Source: Roseibium sediminis (GTDB lineage Bacteria; Pseudomonadota; Alphaproteobacteria; Rhizobiales; Stappiaceae). Taken from it: 64,000 bases of DNA. Within the stretch, counting starts at the first letter, position 1. Every line of letters begins with the position of its first letter. A program made the position numbers and the translations under genes. Below, one piece after another: positions 47,919-56,476 of the stretch. Location: NCBI RefSeq assembly GCF_008711325.1, contig NZ_VXDB01000007.1, forward strand, positions 1 to 64,000. The letters are read 5' to 3'. The notes beneath the pieces are model-generated. The model did no database searches and had not been told where the DNA came from. It worked only from the letters and a program-made list of their open reading frames with translations.

Positions 47919-49545
47919 CGCGGGCACTTATGGCGAGCTGATCGGACAGTTCAAATGGACTTTTCCCGAGAAGTTCAACATCGGGACAGCCATTTGTGAT
48001 GACTGGGCAGAGCGGGATCCTGACCGGGAAGCCCTCATTTACGCCGAAGAAGACGGCCCCGTCACAAGGCTGACTTATGGCGATCTGAAAGAAAAATCGA
48101 ACCGACTTGCCAATCTTCTGGCAAGTCGGGGCATTGCGCCGGGCGACCGGGTTGGCGTCTTGATGCCCCAGCGTCCCGAAACCGCCTTTACACACATTGC
48201 GGCCCTCAAGATGGGCGCGATTACCATCCCGCTCTTCACCCTGTTTGGCGAAGAGGCGTTGCTTTATCGCCTGCAGAACTCCAGCGCCAAGGCCGTTGTC
48301 ACGGACGCAGCAGGCGCCCGGAAAATCGCTGCCCTGCGCGGCGAGTTGCCGGACCTCAAAGTCGTGTTGTGCGCTGACGGCGCCCGCGACAGCGCGGAAG
48401 ACCTCCACGTGGCCATGAGTAACGCGCCGGTAGAGTTCACACCGGTCGAAACGCGCGCGGATGATCCCGCAATCATCATCTACACATCCGGGACAACCGG
48501 CCAGCCGAAGGGGGCGCTGCACGCTCACCGGGTTCTGCTGGGCCACCTTCCCGGCGTCGAGATGAGCCACGACTTTCTCGGCCAACCCGGTGATCGTATC
48601 TGGACCCCGGCGGATTGGGCCTGGATCGGCGGCTTGCTGGATGTCTTGATGCCAGCGCTTTATCTCGGTGTTCCTGTCGTCGCCTGCCGATTCAAAAAAT
48701 TTACCGCGGAAGCGGCTTTCCAGCTGCTGCAGGATCAGAAGATCCGCAACACGTTCCTGCCGCCAACCGCGCTGAAAATGATGCGGCAAGTGGACAATCC
48801 GCAAGAGCGCTGGTCGCTGGACCTGCGGTCCGTTGCTTCTGGCGGCGAGACCCTTGGCGCAGAGCTGATCAGTTGGGGCCGCAAGACCTTCGGCCTGACA
48901 ATCAATGAGTTCTATGGCCAGACCGAGTGCAACATGATCGTTTCCAGCTGCGCGAAGATCATGGAGGGTCGGCCCGGCATCATGGGCCGCGCTGCTCCCG
49001 GACATACGCTTGCAATCGTCGACGACAAGGGTGTCGAACTGCCCAGAGGCGAACAAGGAAACATCGCCGTCAAACGCCCCGACCCGGTTATGTTCCTTGG
49101 CTATTGGAACAACGAGGACGCAACGGCGAGGAAATTCGCGGGCGACTGGCTTTTGACCGGTGATACCGGTGTGATGGACGATGACGGTTGGATCCGCTTT
49201 GTCGGGCGCGATGACGATGTCATCACGTCCTCCGGTTATCGCATCGGTCCGGGGGAAATCGAAGACTGCCTCCTGAAACACCCTGCCGTCGCCATGGCGG
49301 GCGTGGTGGGCAAGCCTGATCCCCAGCGCACGGAAATCGTGAAAGCCTATGTCGTCTTGAAACAGGGGCATGAGGCGAGCGAACCCCTGGAGCGGGAAAT
49401 TGCCGAGTTTGTGAAAACGCGGCTCGCCGCCCACGAATACCCGCGCGAAGTTGCATTCGTTGATGCCCTTCCCATGACCACGACTGGCAAGGTGATCCGC
49501 CGCGAACTGCGCGCCCGTGCTGCTGAAGAAAAGAAAGCCGACTAA
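47902..49545 (+). CDS. AMP-forming acyl-CoA synthetase
   Basis: 547 residues. ANL superfamily with the AMP motif IIYTSGTTGQPKG (about 190-203), FYGQTECNMI, the hinge GRDDDVITSSGYRIGPGEIE and the catalytic Lys in TTTGKVIRREL. The length and motifs are like medium-chain/acetyl-CoA-type synthetases. In this operon it could activate isovalerate, methylcrotonate or acetoacetate; the acid is not determined. ATG 47902 lies within the 3' end of mccA, a 17-base overlap, so translation is coupled. Confidence 0.88.
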   Translation: MRLLPDAGTYGELIGQFKWTFPEKFNIGTAICDDWAERDPDREALIYAEEDGPVTRLTYGDLKEKSNRLANLLASRGIAPGDRVGVLMPQRPETAFTHIAALKMGAITIPLFTLFGEEALLYRLQNSSAKAVVTDAAGARKIAALRGELPDLKVVLCADGARDSAEDLHVAMSNAPVEFTPVETRADDPAIIIYTSGTTGQPKGALHAHRVLLGHLPGVEMSHDFLGQPGDRIWTPADWAWIGGLLDVLMPALYLGVPVVACRFKKFTAEAAFQLLQDQKIRNTFLPPTALKMMRQVDNPQERWSLDLRSVASGGETLGAELISWGRKTFGLTINEFYGQTECNMIVSSCAKIMEGRPGIMGRAAPGHTLAIVDDKGVELPRGEQGNIAVKRPDPVMFLGYWNNEDATARKFAGDWLLTGDTGVMDDDGWIRFVGRDDDVITSSGYRIGPGEIEDCLLKHPAVAMAGVVGKPDPQRTEIVKAYVVLKQGHEASEPLEREIAEFVKTRLAAHEYPREVAFVDALPMTTTGKVIRRELRARAAEEKKAD

Positions 49546-49547
49546 CC

Positions 49548-50408
49548 ATGTCCGATTTTGTCACGATTTTTGAGATGGGTCCGCGCGACGGCCTGCAGAA
49601 CGAGAAGGTTTTCGTTCCGACCGAAGACAAGATCAGATTGGTGGATCGACTGTCGGACTGCGGCTTTCGCAAGATCGAGGTGACCAGTTTCGTAAGCCCG
49701 AAATGGGTGCCCCAGATGGCCGACGCGACCGAGGTCATGGAAGGCATCTACCGCCACCCCGCAATTTGCTATGCGGTCCTGACCCCGAACGTGAAGGGTT
49801 ACACCGCTGCCCGCAAGGTGTCAGCGGACGAAGTGGCTGTCTTTGGCTCTGCCTCAGAAGGGTTTTCGAAGAAGAACATCAATTGCTCGATCGACGAGAG
49901 CATTGAGCGATTCAAGCCCTTGATCGACAAGGCGCGCCACGACGAGCTTGCCGTGCGCGGCTATGTGTCCTGTGTCACGGACTGTCCCTATGACGGCCCC
50001 ACCGACCCGGCGGAAGTCGCCCGCGTGGCAGGGATCATGTATCGGCTCGGCTGTTACGAAATCTCGCTCGGTGACACGATTGGGGCAGGAACGCCGGAAA
50101 CCATTGCCCGTATGCTGGATGCTGTCCTGAATGAAGTTCCGGCAGACAAGCTGGCCGGTCACTATCACGACACCAAGGGCCGCGCGCTGGAGAATATCGA
50201 GGTCAGCCTCGAAAAGGGGCTCAGAACCTTTGATGCCGCGGTCGGCGGCCTTGGAGGGTGCCCGTATGCACCGGGCGCCAAGGGCAATGTAGCAACGGAA
50301 GCCGTTGCCGGCCTTTTGACCTCAAAAGGGTTTGAAACCGGCATTGACCTGGAGAAACTGACAAGTGTCGCCGCCTTTGCGCGGTCCTTGCGGAGTGACA
50401 GCGCATGA
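49548..50408 (+). CDS. mvaB: Hydroxymethylglutaryl-CoA lyase
   Basis: 286 residues (also called liuE). TIM barrel with the FEMGPRDGLQNEK start, metal-binding His residues in AGHYHDTKG, and the catalytic Cys in GLGGCPYAPGAKGNVATE. It splits HMG-CoA to acetoacetate and acetyl-CoA, the last step of leucine breakdown. Start ATG 49548, two bases after the synthetase stop; overlaps the next gene by four bases (ATGA). Confidence 0.95.
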   Translation: MSDFVTIFEMGPRDGLQNEKVFVPTEDKIRLVDRLSDCGFRKIEVTSFVSPKWVPQMADATEVMEGIYRHPAICYAVLTPNVKGYTAARKVSADEVAVFGSASEGFSKKNINCSIDESIERFKPLIDKARHDELAVRGYVSCVTDCPYDGPTDPAEVARVAGIMYRLGCYEISLGDTIGAGTPETIARMLDAVLNEVPADKLAGHYHDTKGRALENIEVSLEKGLRTFDAAVGGLGGCPYAPGAKGNVATEAVAGLLTSKGFETGIDLEKLTSVAAFARSLRSDSA

Positions 50409-51190
50409 GCTTTGAAACGATCACGTTGACCACGGACGACCGCGGCGTTGCGCTCTTGTCGCTCAACCGGCCCGAAAAACACAACTCCCTCTCCGCTCGG
50501 ATGATCAATGAGCTGACGGTTGCGGCGGGACAAATCAATGCCGACACAACCATCCGCGCGGTGGTGCTGACCGGAACCGGCGAGAGCTTTTGCGCTGGGG
50601 GAGACCTTGGCTGGATGCGCGAACAGTTCCACGCGGATCGCGAAACCCGCATGTCGGAAGCTCGCAAGTTGGCGATGATGCTTCGCGCACTCAATGAGCT
50701 TGAAAAGCCGCTGATCGGCCGGGTGCAGGGTCAGGCCTTTGGCGGCGGCATTGGCATGATGAGCGTTTGCGATACAGTGGTCGCAGTCGATGCGGCGAAA
50801 TTCGGCCTGACGGAAGTGCGCCTTGGGCTCATTCCGGCGACCATCAGCCCTTATGTTCTGGCCCGCATGGGCGAAGGCAAGGCACGGCGCGTCTTCATGT
50901 CGGCGCGGATTTTCGGCGCAGAAGAAGCGCGGGAACTTGATCTGGTGGCAAAGGTTGTTTCAGCAACAGAGCTTGACGAAGCCATCGAGCGGGAAATCAA
51001 GCCCTATCTCGGCGCGGCGCCTGCCGCAGTTGCAGCTTCCAAGGCCCTGGCGCGTTCCCTGGGCCCGACGATCTCGGACGCAGTGATCGACGACACGATC
51101 CGGCGGCTGGCCGACACATGGGAAACACCGGAGGCCCGGGAAGGCATTTCGGCGTTCTTCGACAAGCGCAAACCGAACTGGGTGAAGTGA
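50405..51190 (+). CDS. liuC: Enoyl-CoA hydratase, probable methylglutaconyl-CoA hydratase
   Basis: 261 residues. Crotonase fold with oxyanion segments TGESFCAGGDLGWMREQ and VQGQAFGGGIGMMSVCDTVVAV, and the TEVRLGLIPATISPYV motif. In this operon it should hydrate 3-methylglutaconyl-CoA to HMG-CoA, the substrate of the preceding gene. Specificity comes from the context. It is the last gene of the operon. Confidence 0.9.
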   Translation: MSFETITLTTDDRGVALLSLNRPEKHNSLSARMINELTVAAGQINADTTIRAVVLTGTGESFCAGGDLGWMREQFHADRETRMSEARKLAMMLRALNELEKPLIGRVQGQAFGGGIGMMSVCDTVVAVDAAKFGLTEVRLGLIPATISPYVLARMGEGKARRVFMSARIFGAEEARELDLVAKVVSATELDEAIEREIKPYLGAAPAAVAASKALARSLGPTISDAVIDDTIRRLADTWETPEAREGISAFFDKRKPNWVK

Positions 51191-51202
51191 CGAAACGTAG
51201 CC

Positions 51203-52147
51203 TCAGCTGCCTTCGCCCTTGAGGTGACCAAACTTGGACTGGTCAAGAAGCGCTGCAATCTTCTTGGCCTGTTCCCTCGGGCTCAGGGCCTCTTGCGGGA
51301 CTTCGCTCTGGCGATACATCCGCTCCCGCTTCTTGCGGATCTTCACACGCTCGCGCTCGCCAAACCCGTGCGGCAGTTCCACCCCGGCCCTGTCCATGCC
51401 GATGAGTACTCGTTGAAGGTCCGGTATCACTTCGGAAGAGACCGCTAACTGGGTTCCGTCTTTCCGGGTAAACACAAGCGTGCGGCTGTGGTCTGAACCG
51501 GACAACAAGGCAACCTTCTGACGCGACATGAAGCCTAGCGACCCCAGCGCACGAACAAAGGCGTTGCCCGTTTGCCATTCGCGCACCACTGCGCTTTCCA
51601 GATCCACATAACGAACGCGGGTTTTCAACCCCATCTCGGCAAACTCAAACCCGTTGCCGAAGAACCGGACCCAGCTGGTCTTCTGGCGAATGGCAATCAG
51701 AAAGATCGGCAGACAAAAACAAGCCGGAAAGGCCAGAAGTCCGGTCCAGGCACCGATCATGCGGTCGCCATAGGTCAGACCGACAAGGGCCATCGTGAAG
51801 AGTGGAATGCCAACCGTATAACCGATCAGGTCGGTCATCCACACGGGTGGACTTGCTTCGGGTTGGATTACACCTGCTGGAGGTTTGGGCTGCGGTGTTG
51901 CGGCATAGACACCGATTGCCGTCGCCAGACAAACCAGAGAGGTGAAAGGTGTCATGAAGGTGATGAGACCGACAAGCCCCAGCACCGCGAGAAACAGCGG
52001 CACCAGCCGTCTCAACAGTTCGATTTTCGCAACCTTGCCCAAAGTACCGAACCTGGCTTTTTGTTCCCGCAGACGATTGAATCGCCCCTTATCGTATTTG
52101 AGCGTGGGAACAGAGTGAGGGTCAAGCAGAGCGGCTGGATAATACAC
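51203..52147 (-). CDS. Hypothetical membrane protein
   Basis: About 314 residues. Two hydrophobic segments near the N-terminus (LVPLFLAVLGLVGLITFM; PFTSLVCLATAIGVYAAT) and two more near the middle (GIPLFTMALVGLTYGD; GAWTGLLAFPACFCLPIFLIAI), then a soluble region with a PH-like strand pattern (VDLESAVVREWQTGNAFVRALGSLGFMSRQKVAL) and a charged tail. No family recognised. The start is chosen as GTG 52147 because GGGAAG lies ten bases upstream; TTG 52165 is an alternative. It lies between the leucine operon and the methanol cluster and converges on liuC. Confidence 0.6.
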   Translation of the reverse strand: MYYPAALLDPHSVPTLKYDKGRFNRLREQKARFGTLGKVAKIELLRRLVPLFLAVLGLVGLITFMTPFTSLVCLATAIGVYAATPQPKPPAGVIQPEASPPVWMTDLIGYTVGIPLFTMALVGLTYGDRMIGAWTGLLAFPACFCLPIFLIAIRQKTSWVRFFGNGFEFAEMGLKTRVRYVDLESAVVREWQTGNAFVRALGSLGFMSRQKVALLSGSDHSRTLVFTRKDGTQLAVSSEVIPDLQRVLIGMDRAGVELPHGFGERERVKIRKKRERMYRQSEVPQEALSPREQAKKIAALLDQSKFGHLKGEGS

Positions 52148-52302
52148 GCATTCTTGACTTCCCAAGTGGGTTCGTCAGTCGTTCACTGCCAAAACATCGA
52201 CAAAAGTCTGCAGTGACTCTCATTGCACGGCTTCAATACGTTTGATGGCAGCAGTTTTCCCGAAGGGGCAATACCCCGGGACATATGGATCAAGAGGAAA
52301 AG

Positions 52303-52968
52303 ATGAAGCAACTTCAGACATTGACGGTCGGCCTGCTGAACCTGGCGCTGCTTGGTGTGTTGTGCGTTTTTCTTGCCTCACCCGGTCAAGCAGACCAGCC
52401 CTATGACCTGATCTTCAAGACCGGGACACTCGATGGAATTTCCCGAAATTCGGTGTTGGCCTATCAACGCACCACCGTCGCACCGCAGAACCAGGAACTT
52501 GCCGACACCAGCACGGGAACCATCAATCTCAGCTTTGCCGAAAATGACATGGCCCATCTGGAGTTTCTGCAGAAGGAAAAACATCGCAAGATCGGAGAGT
52601 TTCCGGCCAATGTCGGCAACCCCATGATCATGTATTTCGTGGAAACAGTGGTCCGGGACATGGCCGGGACCGCGGGAGGAAGTCCGTTCTACATACGCAA
52701 TAGGGTGAAAGCCTCCCTGATTGAAGACGCCCCGGTCGAAGATGTCGAAGTCGAGTATCAGGGCAAACAGGTCCAGGCAAAGTCTGTCACGCTGTCCCCC
52801 TTCCGGGATGACCCCAATCGGGCCAAGATGCGCGGTTTTGAAAATCTTGCTCTGACAATCACCATGTCGGATCAGATCCCCGGATGGTATCATTCGCTCA
52901 AGGCCGGGACGGGCAATGACGTGTATTCCAACGAAATTGTCCTTCAGCCTTTTGAGGGAACGAAGTAG
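52303..52968 (+). CDS. Exported protein of unknown function at the edge of the XoxF island
   Basis: 221 residues. Signal peptide MKQLQTLTVGLLNLALLGVLCVFLASPGQA, then a soluble periplasmic domain with repeated beta-strand character and no cysteine (DLIFKTGTLDGISRNSVLAYQRTT ... RVKASLIEDAPVEDVEVEYQGKQVQAKSVTLSPF). I do not recognise the family. GAGGAA lies just upstream of ATG 52303. The next gene begins one base after its stop, so the two form a pair and probably work together in the periplasm. Confidence 0.75.
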   Translation: MKQLQTLTVGLLNLALLGVLCVFLASPGQADQPYDLIFKTGTLDGISRNSVLAYQRTTVAPQNQELADTSTGTINLSFAENDMAHLEFLQKEKHRKIGEFPANVGNPMIMYFVETVVRDMAGTAGGSPFYIRNRVKASLIEDAPVEDVEVEYQGKQVQAKSVTLSPFRDDPNRAKMRGFENLALTITMSDQIPGWYHSLKAGTGNDVYSNEIVLQPFEGTK

Positions 52969-53355
52969 ATGCATGCTGACATCAATGGGCGAAACAGCAC
53001 CTTTCTGCGAGCCACGCTTCTTGCCGCCTTCTGCGCGCTTGGCCTTTCCGGCGCATCTGCCGAAGACCTGAAGCCTGCCTATAACGACTATCCAACAGAA
53101 GCGCGCGCCGACTATGTATTCGGCTGCATGGTATCCAACGGACAAAGCCGGGATGTGCTGCGCCGCTGCTCCTGCTCAATTGACGTGATCGCTTCAATCA
53201 TCCCCTATGACAAATACGTTGAGGCAGAGACGGTTCTCTCGCTTCAGCTGGTGGGCGGTGAGCGCATGTCCATCTTCAGAACCGCTGCAACGACAAAATC
53301 CATCGTGGCAGACTTGCGCCGCGCACAGGCGGAAGCCGACATTCTCTGTTTCTGA
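52969..53355 (+). CDS. Small exported cysteine-containing protein
   Basis: 128 residues. A signal peptide (RATLLAAFCALGLSGASAE, cleavage near residue 31) precedes a 97-residue mature domain with four cysteines: YVFGCMVSNG, RRCSCSIDVI and the C-terminal DILCF. It could carry two disulfides or a metal. Family not recognised. It starts directly after the upstream exported protein gene and is convergent with the SoxYZ-like gene. Proteins of this size with CxC motifs are found near PQQ-dehydrogenase genes, but that link is inferred from the location here. Confidence 0.72.
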   Translation: MHADINGRNSTFLRATLLAAFCALGLSGASAEDLKPAYNDYPTEARADYVFGCMVSNGQSRDVLRRCSCSIDVIASIIPYDKYVEAETVLSLQLVGGERMSIFRTAATTKSIVADLRRAQAEADILCF

Positions 53356-53381
53356 TTTAAAATCATGAAGGTTGCCAGAAA

Positions 53382-53413
53382 ACCAAAAGGCGCAGCCTGC
53401 TTGACCGCGCCTT
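53382..53413. terminator. Intrinsic terminator between convergent genes
   Basis: AAGGCGC (53387-53393) pairs with GCGCCTT (53407-53413) around a 13-base loop. Read leftward the stem is followed by a T-rich run (TTGGTTTTCTGG on the minus strand), so it best serves the SoxYZ-like gene ending at 53469. Confidence 0.6.
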
Positions 53414-53468
53414 CTCGCTCATGTCTGGACCTGACCTGGATCGCCTGGACGATCCGCCTGAGCTGACC

Positions 53469-54344
53469 TCAACTGGCAGAACTGTCTTTCGGGATCACCT
53501 CTTGCCAGACATTGCCGTCCGTATCTTCGGCAATGATGGTGAAGGTCTCGGAACCATCATCATTATAGGCAAACCGGAATACCGGATTTTCAGACAGCGA
53601 AATGCCACCATCGACCGTGAACAGGGTTTCATCCCCCTGCTTGACCTCGATGTGGCTGACAAAATGGGCAGCAATGAAAAGCTGAGTCACCTGATCCCGC
53701 TGCAGGCCGGAATAGTTGGGGTGGCGGATCATGACCTGCGCCTCGCGCCTCTGGCTCACCCCTTCCGTTCTCGGGGTCAATGTCTTCGCACGGATCTGCC
53801 CCATGGTCGACAAGGCAAGCTCGGGGTCCTTGGTGGCAGGCGCAGAACACCCGCCAGACGCCTTTACATAGCGTCCGCTCATGACCGCTCCAGTATCCGT
53901 ATCGGCGATCAAGCGGACATTCGAATACTGGTTGACGCGGACCCGCACCTCCATATCGAGCGGATACATGGACGAGCCAAATGTCATTTCGGCCGCAAGA
54001 GGAGCCGGGTTCTCGTCAATCACCAGCTTCGCATGTTTTACAAAGGGTGCGCCCGTGGCGGGTTGGCGGATTGTGATCGGGACTGTCGCAGCATCATGCG
54101 CCCGGTATGGCGCATCAATGTCGATGATACCTTCACCGTCCGCGGGCGTGACGTCACCAATGATGTCAGTGCGAAGATCACTCCAGCTTCCCTCGTCAAT
54201 CAGGGGATTGGGGCGCGTGTCAGCGGCCCTTACGGGCTCCGGCATCACAAAGCCTCCTGCTGCTACTGCGCTGAAAAGAGCAACGGCCGTGCAGGTCGCA
54301 AGGCCTGATAAACCGGATCTGAACCTGCTGTTTTGAAACATCAT
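53469..54344 (-). CDS. Quinoprotein dehydrogenase-associated SoxYZ-like carrier (first copy)
   Basis: 291 residues. A long signal sequence (GLSGLATCTAVALFSAVAAGGFVM) precedes a SoxY-like domain (DIDAPYRAHDAATVPITI, DENPAPLAAEMTFG, Cys166 in GGCSAPATKDPELAL) and a SoxZ-like domain (RHPNYSGLQRDQVTQLFIAAHFVSHIEVKQGDETLFTVDGGISLSENPVFRF). The classical SoxY C-terminal GGCGG arm is missing; the single conserved Cys sits between the two domains. Role in quinoprotein systems unproven. ATG ATG at 54344/54341 follows GGAGG. A second copy occurs at 62521-63351. Confidence 0.88.
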   Translation of the reverse strand: MMFQNSRFRSGLSGLATCTAVALFSAVAAGGFVMPEPVRAADTRPNPLIDEGSWSDLRTDIIGDVTPADGEGIIDIDAPYRAHDAATVPITIRQPATGAPFVKHAKLVIDENPAPLAAEMTFGSSMYPLDMEVRVRVNQYSNVRLIADTDTGAVMSGRYVKASGGCSAPATKDPELALSTMGQIRAKTLTPRTEGVSQRREAQVMIRHPNYSGLQRDQVTQLFIAAHFVSHIEVKQGDETLFTVDGGISLSENPVFRFAYNDDGSETFTIIAEDTDGNVWQEVIPKDSSAS

Positions 54345-54624
54345 TTCCCCTCCAATCGCGCCGACCATGTATAAAAATGGCCTCACGCCACCGCACTGCA
54401 GCATATACTTCTGCAGCAACTGTGACGCTTCGTATTCAGGCAAGCTTTGTTGTTCAAACAACAAACTACACGACGCCTTGATTTGAGAGAAATAAATATT
54501 CCGTTACGATATTTATAACAATGGATCCAATGGTAGCGATTGCTTCTCCACCCAGGTCGGAGAACTATTTGAATGAAATCGAATATTCTCTCTTCATCAC
54601 TGACAGAAAAGCTAACCGCGACAG
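54345..54624. promoter_or_regulatory. Divergent control region with two palindromes
   Basis: Between the SoxYZ-like gene (left) and the metallo-hydrolase gene (right). TTGTTGTT-CA-AACAACAA at 54447-54464 is an 18-base perfect palindrome, and ATAAATAT (54492-54499) / ATATTTAT (54509-54516) with a nine-base loop is a second. CTGCAG also occurs twice (near 54393-54418). The region is AT-rich. The palindromes are candidate binding sites for a regulator of the methanol oxidation genes; none was identified in the window. Confidence 0.5.
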
Positions 54625-55668
54625 ATGTTTGAAATCGTTGTAACCCTGTGCCTGCTCAACTCGCCCGACACGTGCCGGGTTCAGTTGCTGGCAGGCGAGC
54701 AGCATCAAAGCAAGGCTCTCTGCGAAGCGGCCTTGAAGGGCGCGGCCCTGTTACAGGGCACCCTCGCAGAAAAACGTCTGATCGCCCCGCAAGCCCCGTT
54801 TTGCAGATCAGCAGGGCCTGGCCTCGCGCTTTCAAAGGTCTCTGACGGAGTCTTTGTCGCCAAAGGCCTGATTGAAGAACCCTCTGCCAGCAATAAAGGA
54901 AACGTTTCCAACATTGGCGTCGTCATTGGAGAGACTTCGATCGCAGTCATAGACAGTGGTGGCTCCCGGGCCATTGGTGAGGACCTTTACCGGGCCGTAA
55001 CGTCGCTCAGTCCCCTTCCGGTCAGCCACGTCATCCTGACCCACATGCACCCTGATCACGTTTTCGGTGCCAGTGTTTTTGCAGAAAGCGGCGCCCGGAT
55101 CGTCGGACACCCCAATCTGCAGCGAGCCCTGCAGGACAGGCAGGAAGCCTATCTGGCAGGGTTTTCAGATCTTATCGGAAACCCCGGCTTCATCGGGACC
55201 AGCATACCATCCATAGAATCGGCAGAGCCGGTCATCGATCTTGGAGGCCGGAGGCTTACCCTCACTTTCTGGCCGAATGCTCATACGGCGACAGATGTCA
55301 CCGTCTTCGACGAAAAGTCCTCAACGTTTTTCAGCGGTGACCTCGTCTTCCATGACCATGCCCCTGCGCTCGACGGCTCGCTCAAGGGTTGGCAGACCGT
55401 CCTCGCCAACATTCAAAAAACCGCAAATATTCAAAATCTGGTTCCCGGACACGGAGGTCCGGTGCTGAGCGTTTCAGAGGGAACCAATCCGTTGCAGCAC
55501 TATCTGGAGGTCCTTGAGACGGACACACGCACAGCGCTGAAACACGGCGAGCGGATCGGTGACGCCGTCGAACACATCGGGCGATCCGAGGCCGACAAGT
55601 GGGCCCTGTTTGAGCTGTTCAACACCCGAAACGCCACGGTCGCCTATACCGAACTGGAATGGGAATAG
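54625..55668 (+). CDS. Quinoprotein relay system zinc metallo-hydrolase
   Basis: 347 residues. A short N-terminal domain (1-70) with Cys9, Cys17, Cys33 and Cys60 is followed by a metallo-beta-lactamase fold with the zinc motif THMHPDHVFG (His140, His142, Asp144, His145) and the later ligands in FFSGDLVFHDHAPALDGS and LVPGHGGPV. It belongs to the SoxH-like group found with PQQ dehydrogenases. No upstream in-frame start exists (stops are nearby) and no signal peptide is clear. Function unproven; a thiol-ester or persulfide on the SoxYZ-like carrier is a possible substrate. Confidence 0.85.
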   Translation: MFEIVVTLCLLNSPDTCRVQLLAGEQHQSKALCEAALKGAALLQGTLAEKRLIAPQAPFCRSAGPGLALSKVSDGVFVAKGLIEEPSASNKGNVSNIGVVIGETSIAVIDSGGSRAIGEDLYRAVTSLSPLPVSHVILTHMHPDHVFGASVFAESGARIVGHPNLQRALQDRQEAYLAGFSDLIGNPGFIGTSIPSIESAEPVIDLGGRRLTLTFWPNAHTATDVTVFDEKSSTFFSGDLVFHDHAPALDGSLKGWQTVLANIQKTANIQNLVPGHGGPVLSVSEGTNPLQHYLEVLETDTRTALKHGERIGDAVEHIGRSEADKWALFELFNTRNATVAYTELEWE

Positions 55669-55669
55669 G

Positions 55670-56305
55670 CTATTTCTGTACGCCTGCCTTCATCAGGATC
55701 TGGGCAATCCCGTAGAGCCGCTTTTCAATGAGCACCGGGGTTTCGCAGACATACGTCAAGGACCGGGACCGCTCCTGATAGATGCGCTCTTCCCAGTCCA
55801 ACTGTTCTTCCAGCTTGTCGATCTTGTCATAGTCGGGCGCGCTGTCGGAAAGGAGCTTGTCCATTTCCGCGCGAATACCATCGATCTTTTCTGCCAGGGC
55901 AATCTGCTTCAGGGAATATCGTTCGATGCCCTTGATGATCTTGTGTCGCTTGGCGCCCAGTTCGTTGAAGATCCGTTCGAACACCTGTTCATAGACGGCC
56001 TCGGTTAAATCTGGATGCTCTGCTGCAAACCCGGCAACGAGACCTTCTACGTCTTCCAGCGACAGTCGGCGCAAGGCAAGTTGCTCAATAAGGCCTTCTG
56101 TCTCCGGGCCAAGTTCAACACCCTTTGACCCACCATTTTCAACCGGGCTGCTCCACATCAGACCCAGAGACAGGCTCTCCACCTTCCTCTGCACGCAAGG
56201 CCAAGTCGGGTCATTGAAAACCGCCGCAAACGCAGGAGTTCCTCCAACCGCCGCACCAACCATGGCTGCGACACCAAGCAGAGCCGAAAAATGACGAGAC
56301 TTCAT
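55670..56305 (-). CDS. Exported coiled-coil protein of unknown function
   Basis: 211 residues. Signal peptide MKSRHFSALLGVAAMVGAAVGGTPAFA, then a mature domain starting VFNDPTWPCVQRKVESLSLGLMWSSP. The rest is mainly helical with heptad-like Glu/Lys/Leu patterns (IRAEMDKLLSDSAPDYDKIDKLEEQLDWEERIYQERSRSL). Two cysteines remain in the mature protein (Cys in WPC and near the C-terminus in YVCETP), which could form a disulfide. I do not recognise the family. It converges on the metallo-hydrolase gene with one base between the stops, and is divergent from the class III ADH gene, in the middle of the C1 island. Confidence 0.75.
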   Translation of the reverse strand: MKSRHFSALLGVAAMVGAAVGGTPAFAAVFNDPTWPCVQRKVESLSLGLMWSSPVENGGSKGVELGPETEGLIEQLALRRLSLEDVEGLVAGFAAEHPDLTEAVYEQVFERIFNELGAKRHKIIKGIERYSLKQIALAEKIDGIRAEMDKLLSDSAPDYDKIDKLEEQLDWEERIYQERSRSLTYVCETPVLIEKRLYGIAQILMKAGVQK

Positions 56306-56476
56306 GACCTTATCCTCCCTAGGGGAAGGGTAATCATAAGGCCAGTTTTGTCCACGTCAAAAAACACAAACTAAGGTCTCGATTGTTCGGGTATGACCTG
56401 AATTTATAGTTCGGTATAAGCCACAAGAAGAACCTGAGGTGCATTACTCGCATCGGGAAATACGGGAAGGTATTTT

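Noticed and set aside
47839-49434. A 531-codon leftward open frame opposite the acyl-CoA synthetase
   Set aside because: Antisense shadow in GC-rich sequence; it crosses the end of mccA and has no domain.
54380-54425. Repeated CTGCAG as a possible regulator half-site pair
   Set aside because: CTGCAG is self-complementary and common in GC-rich DNA; two copies are not enough to support a site on their own.
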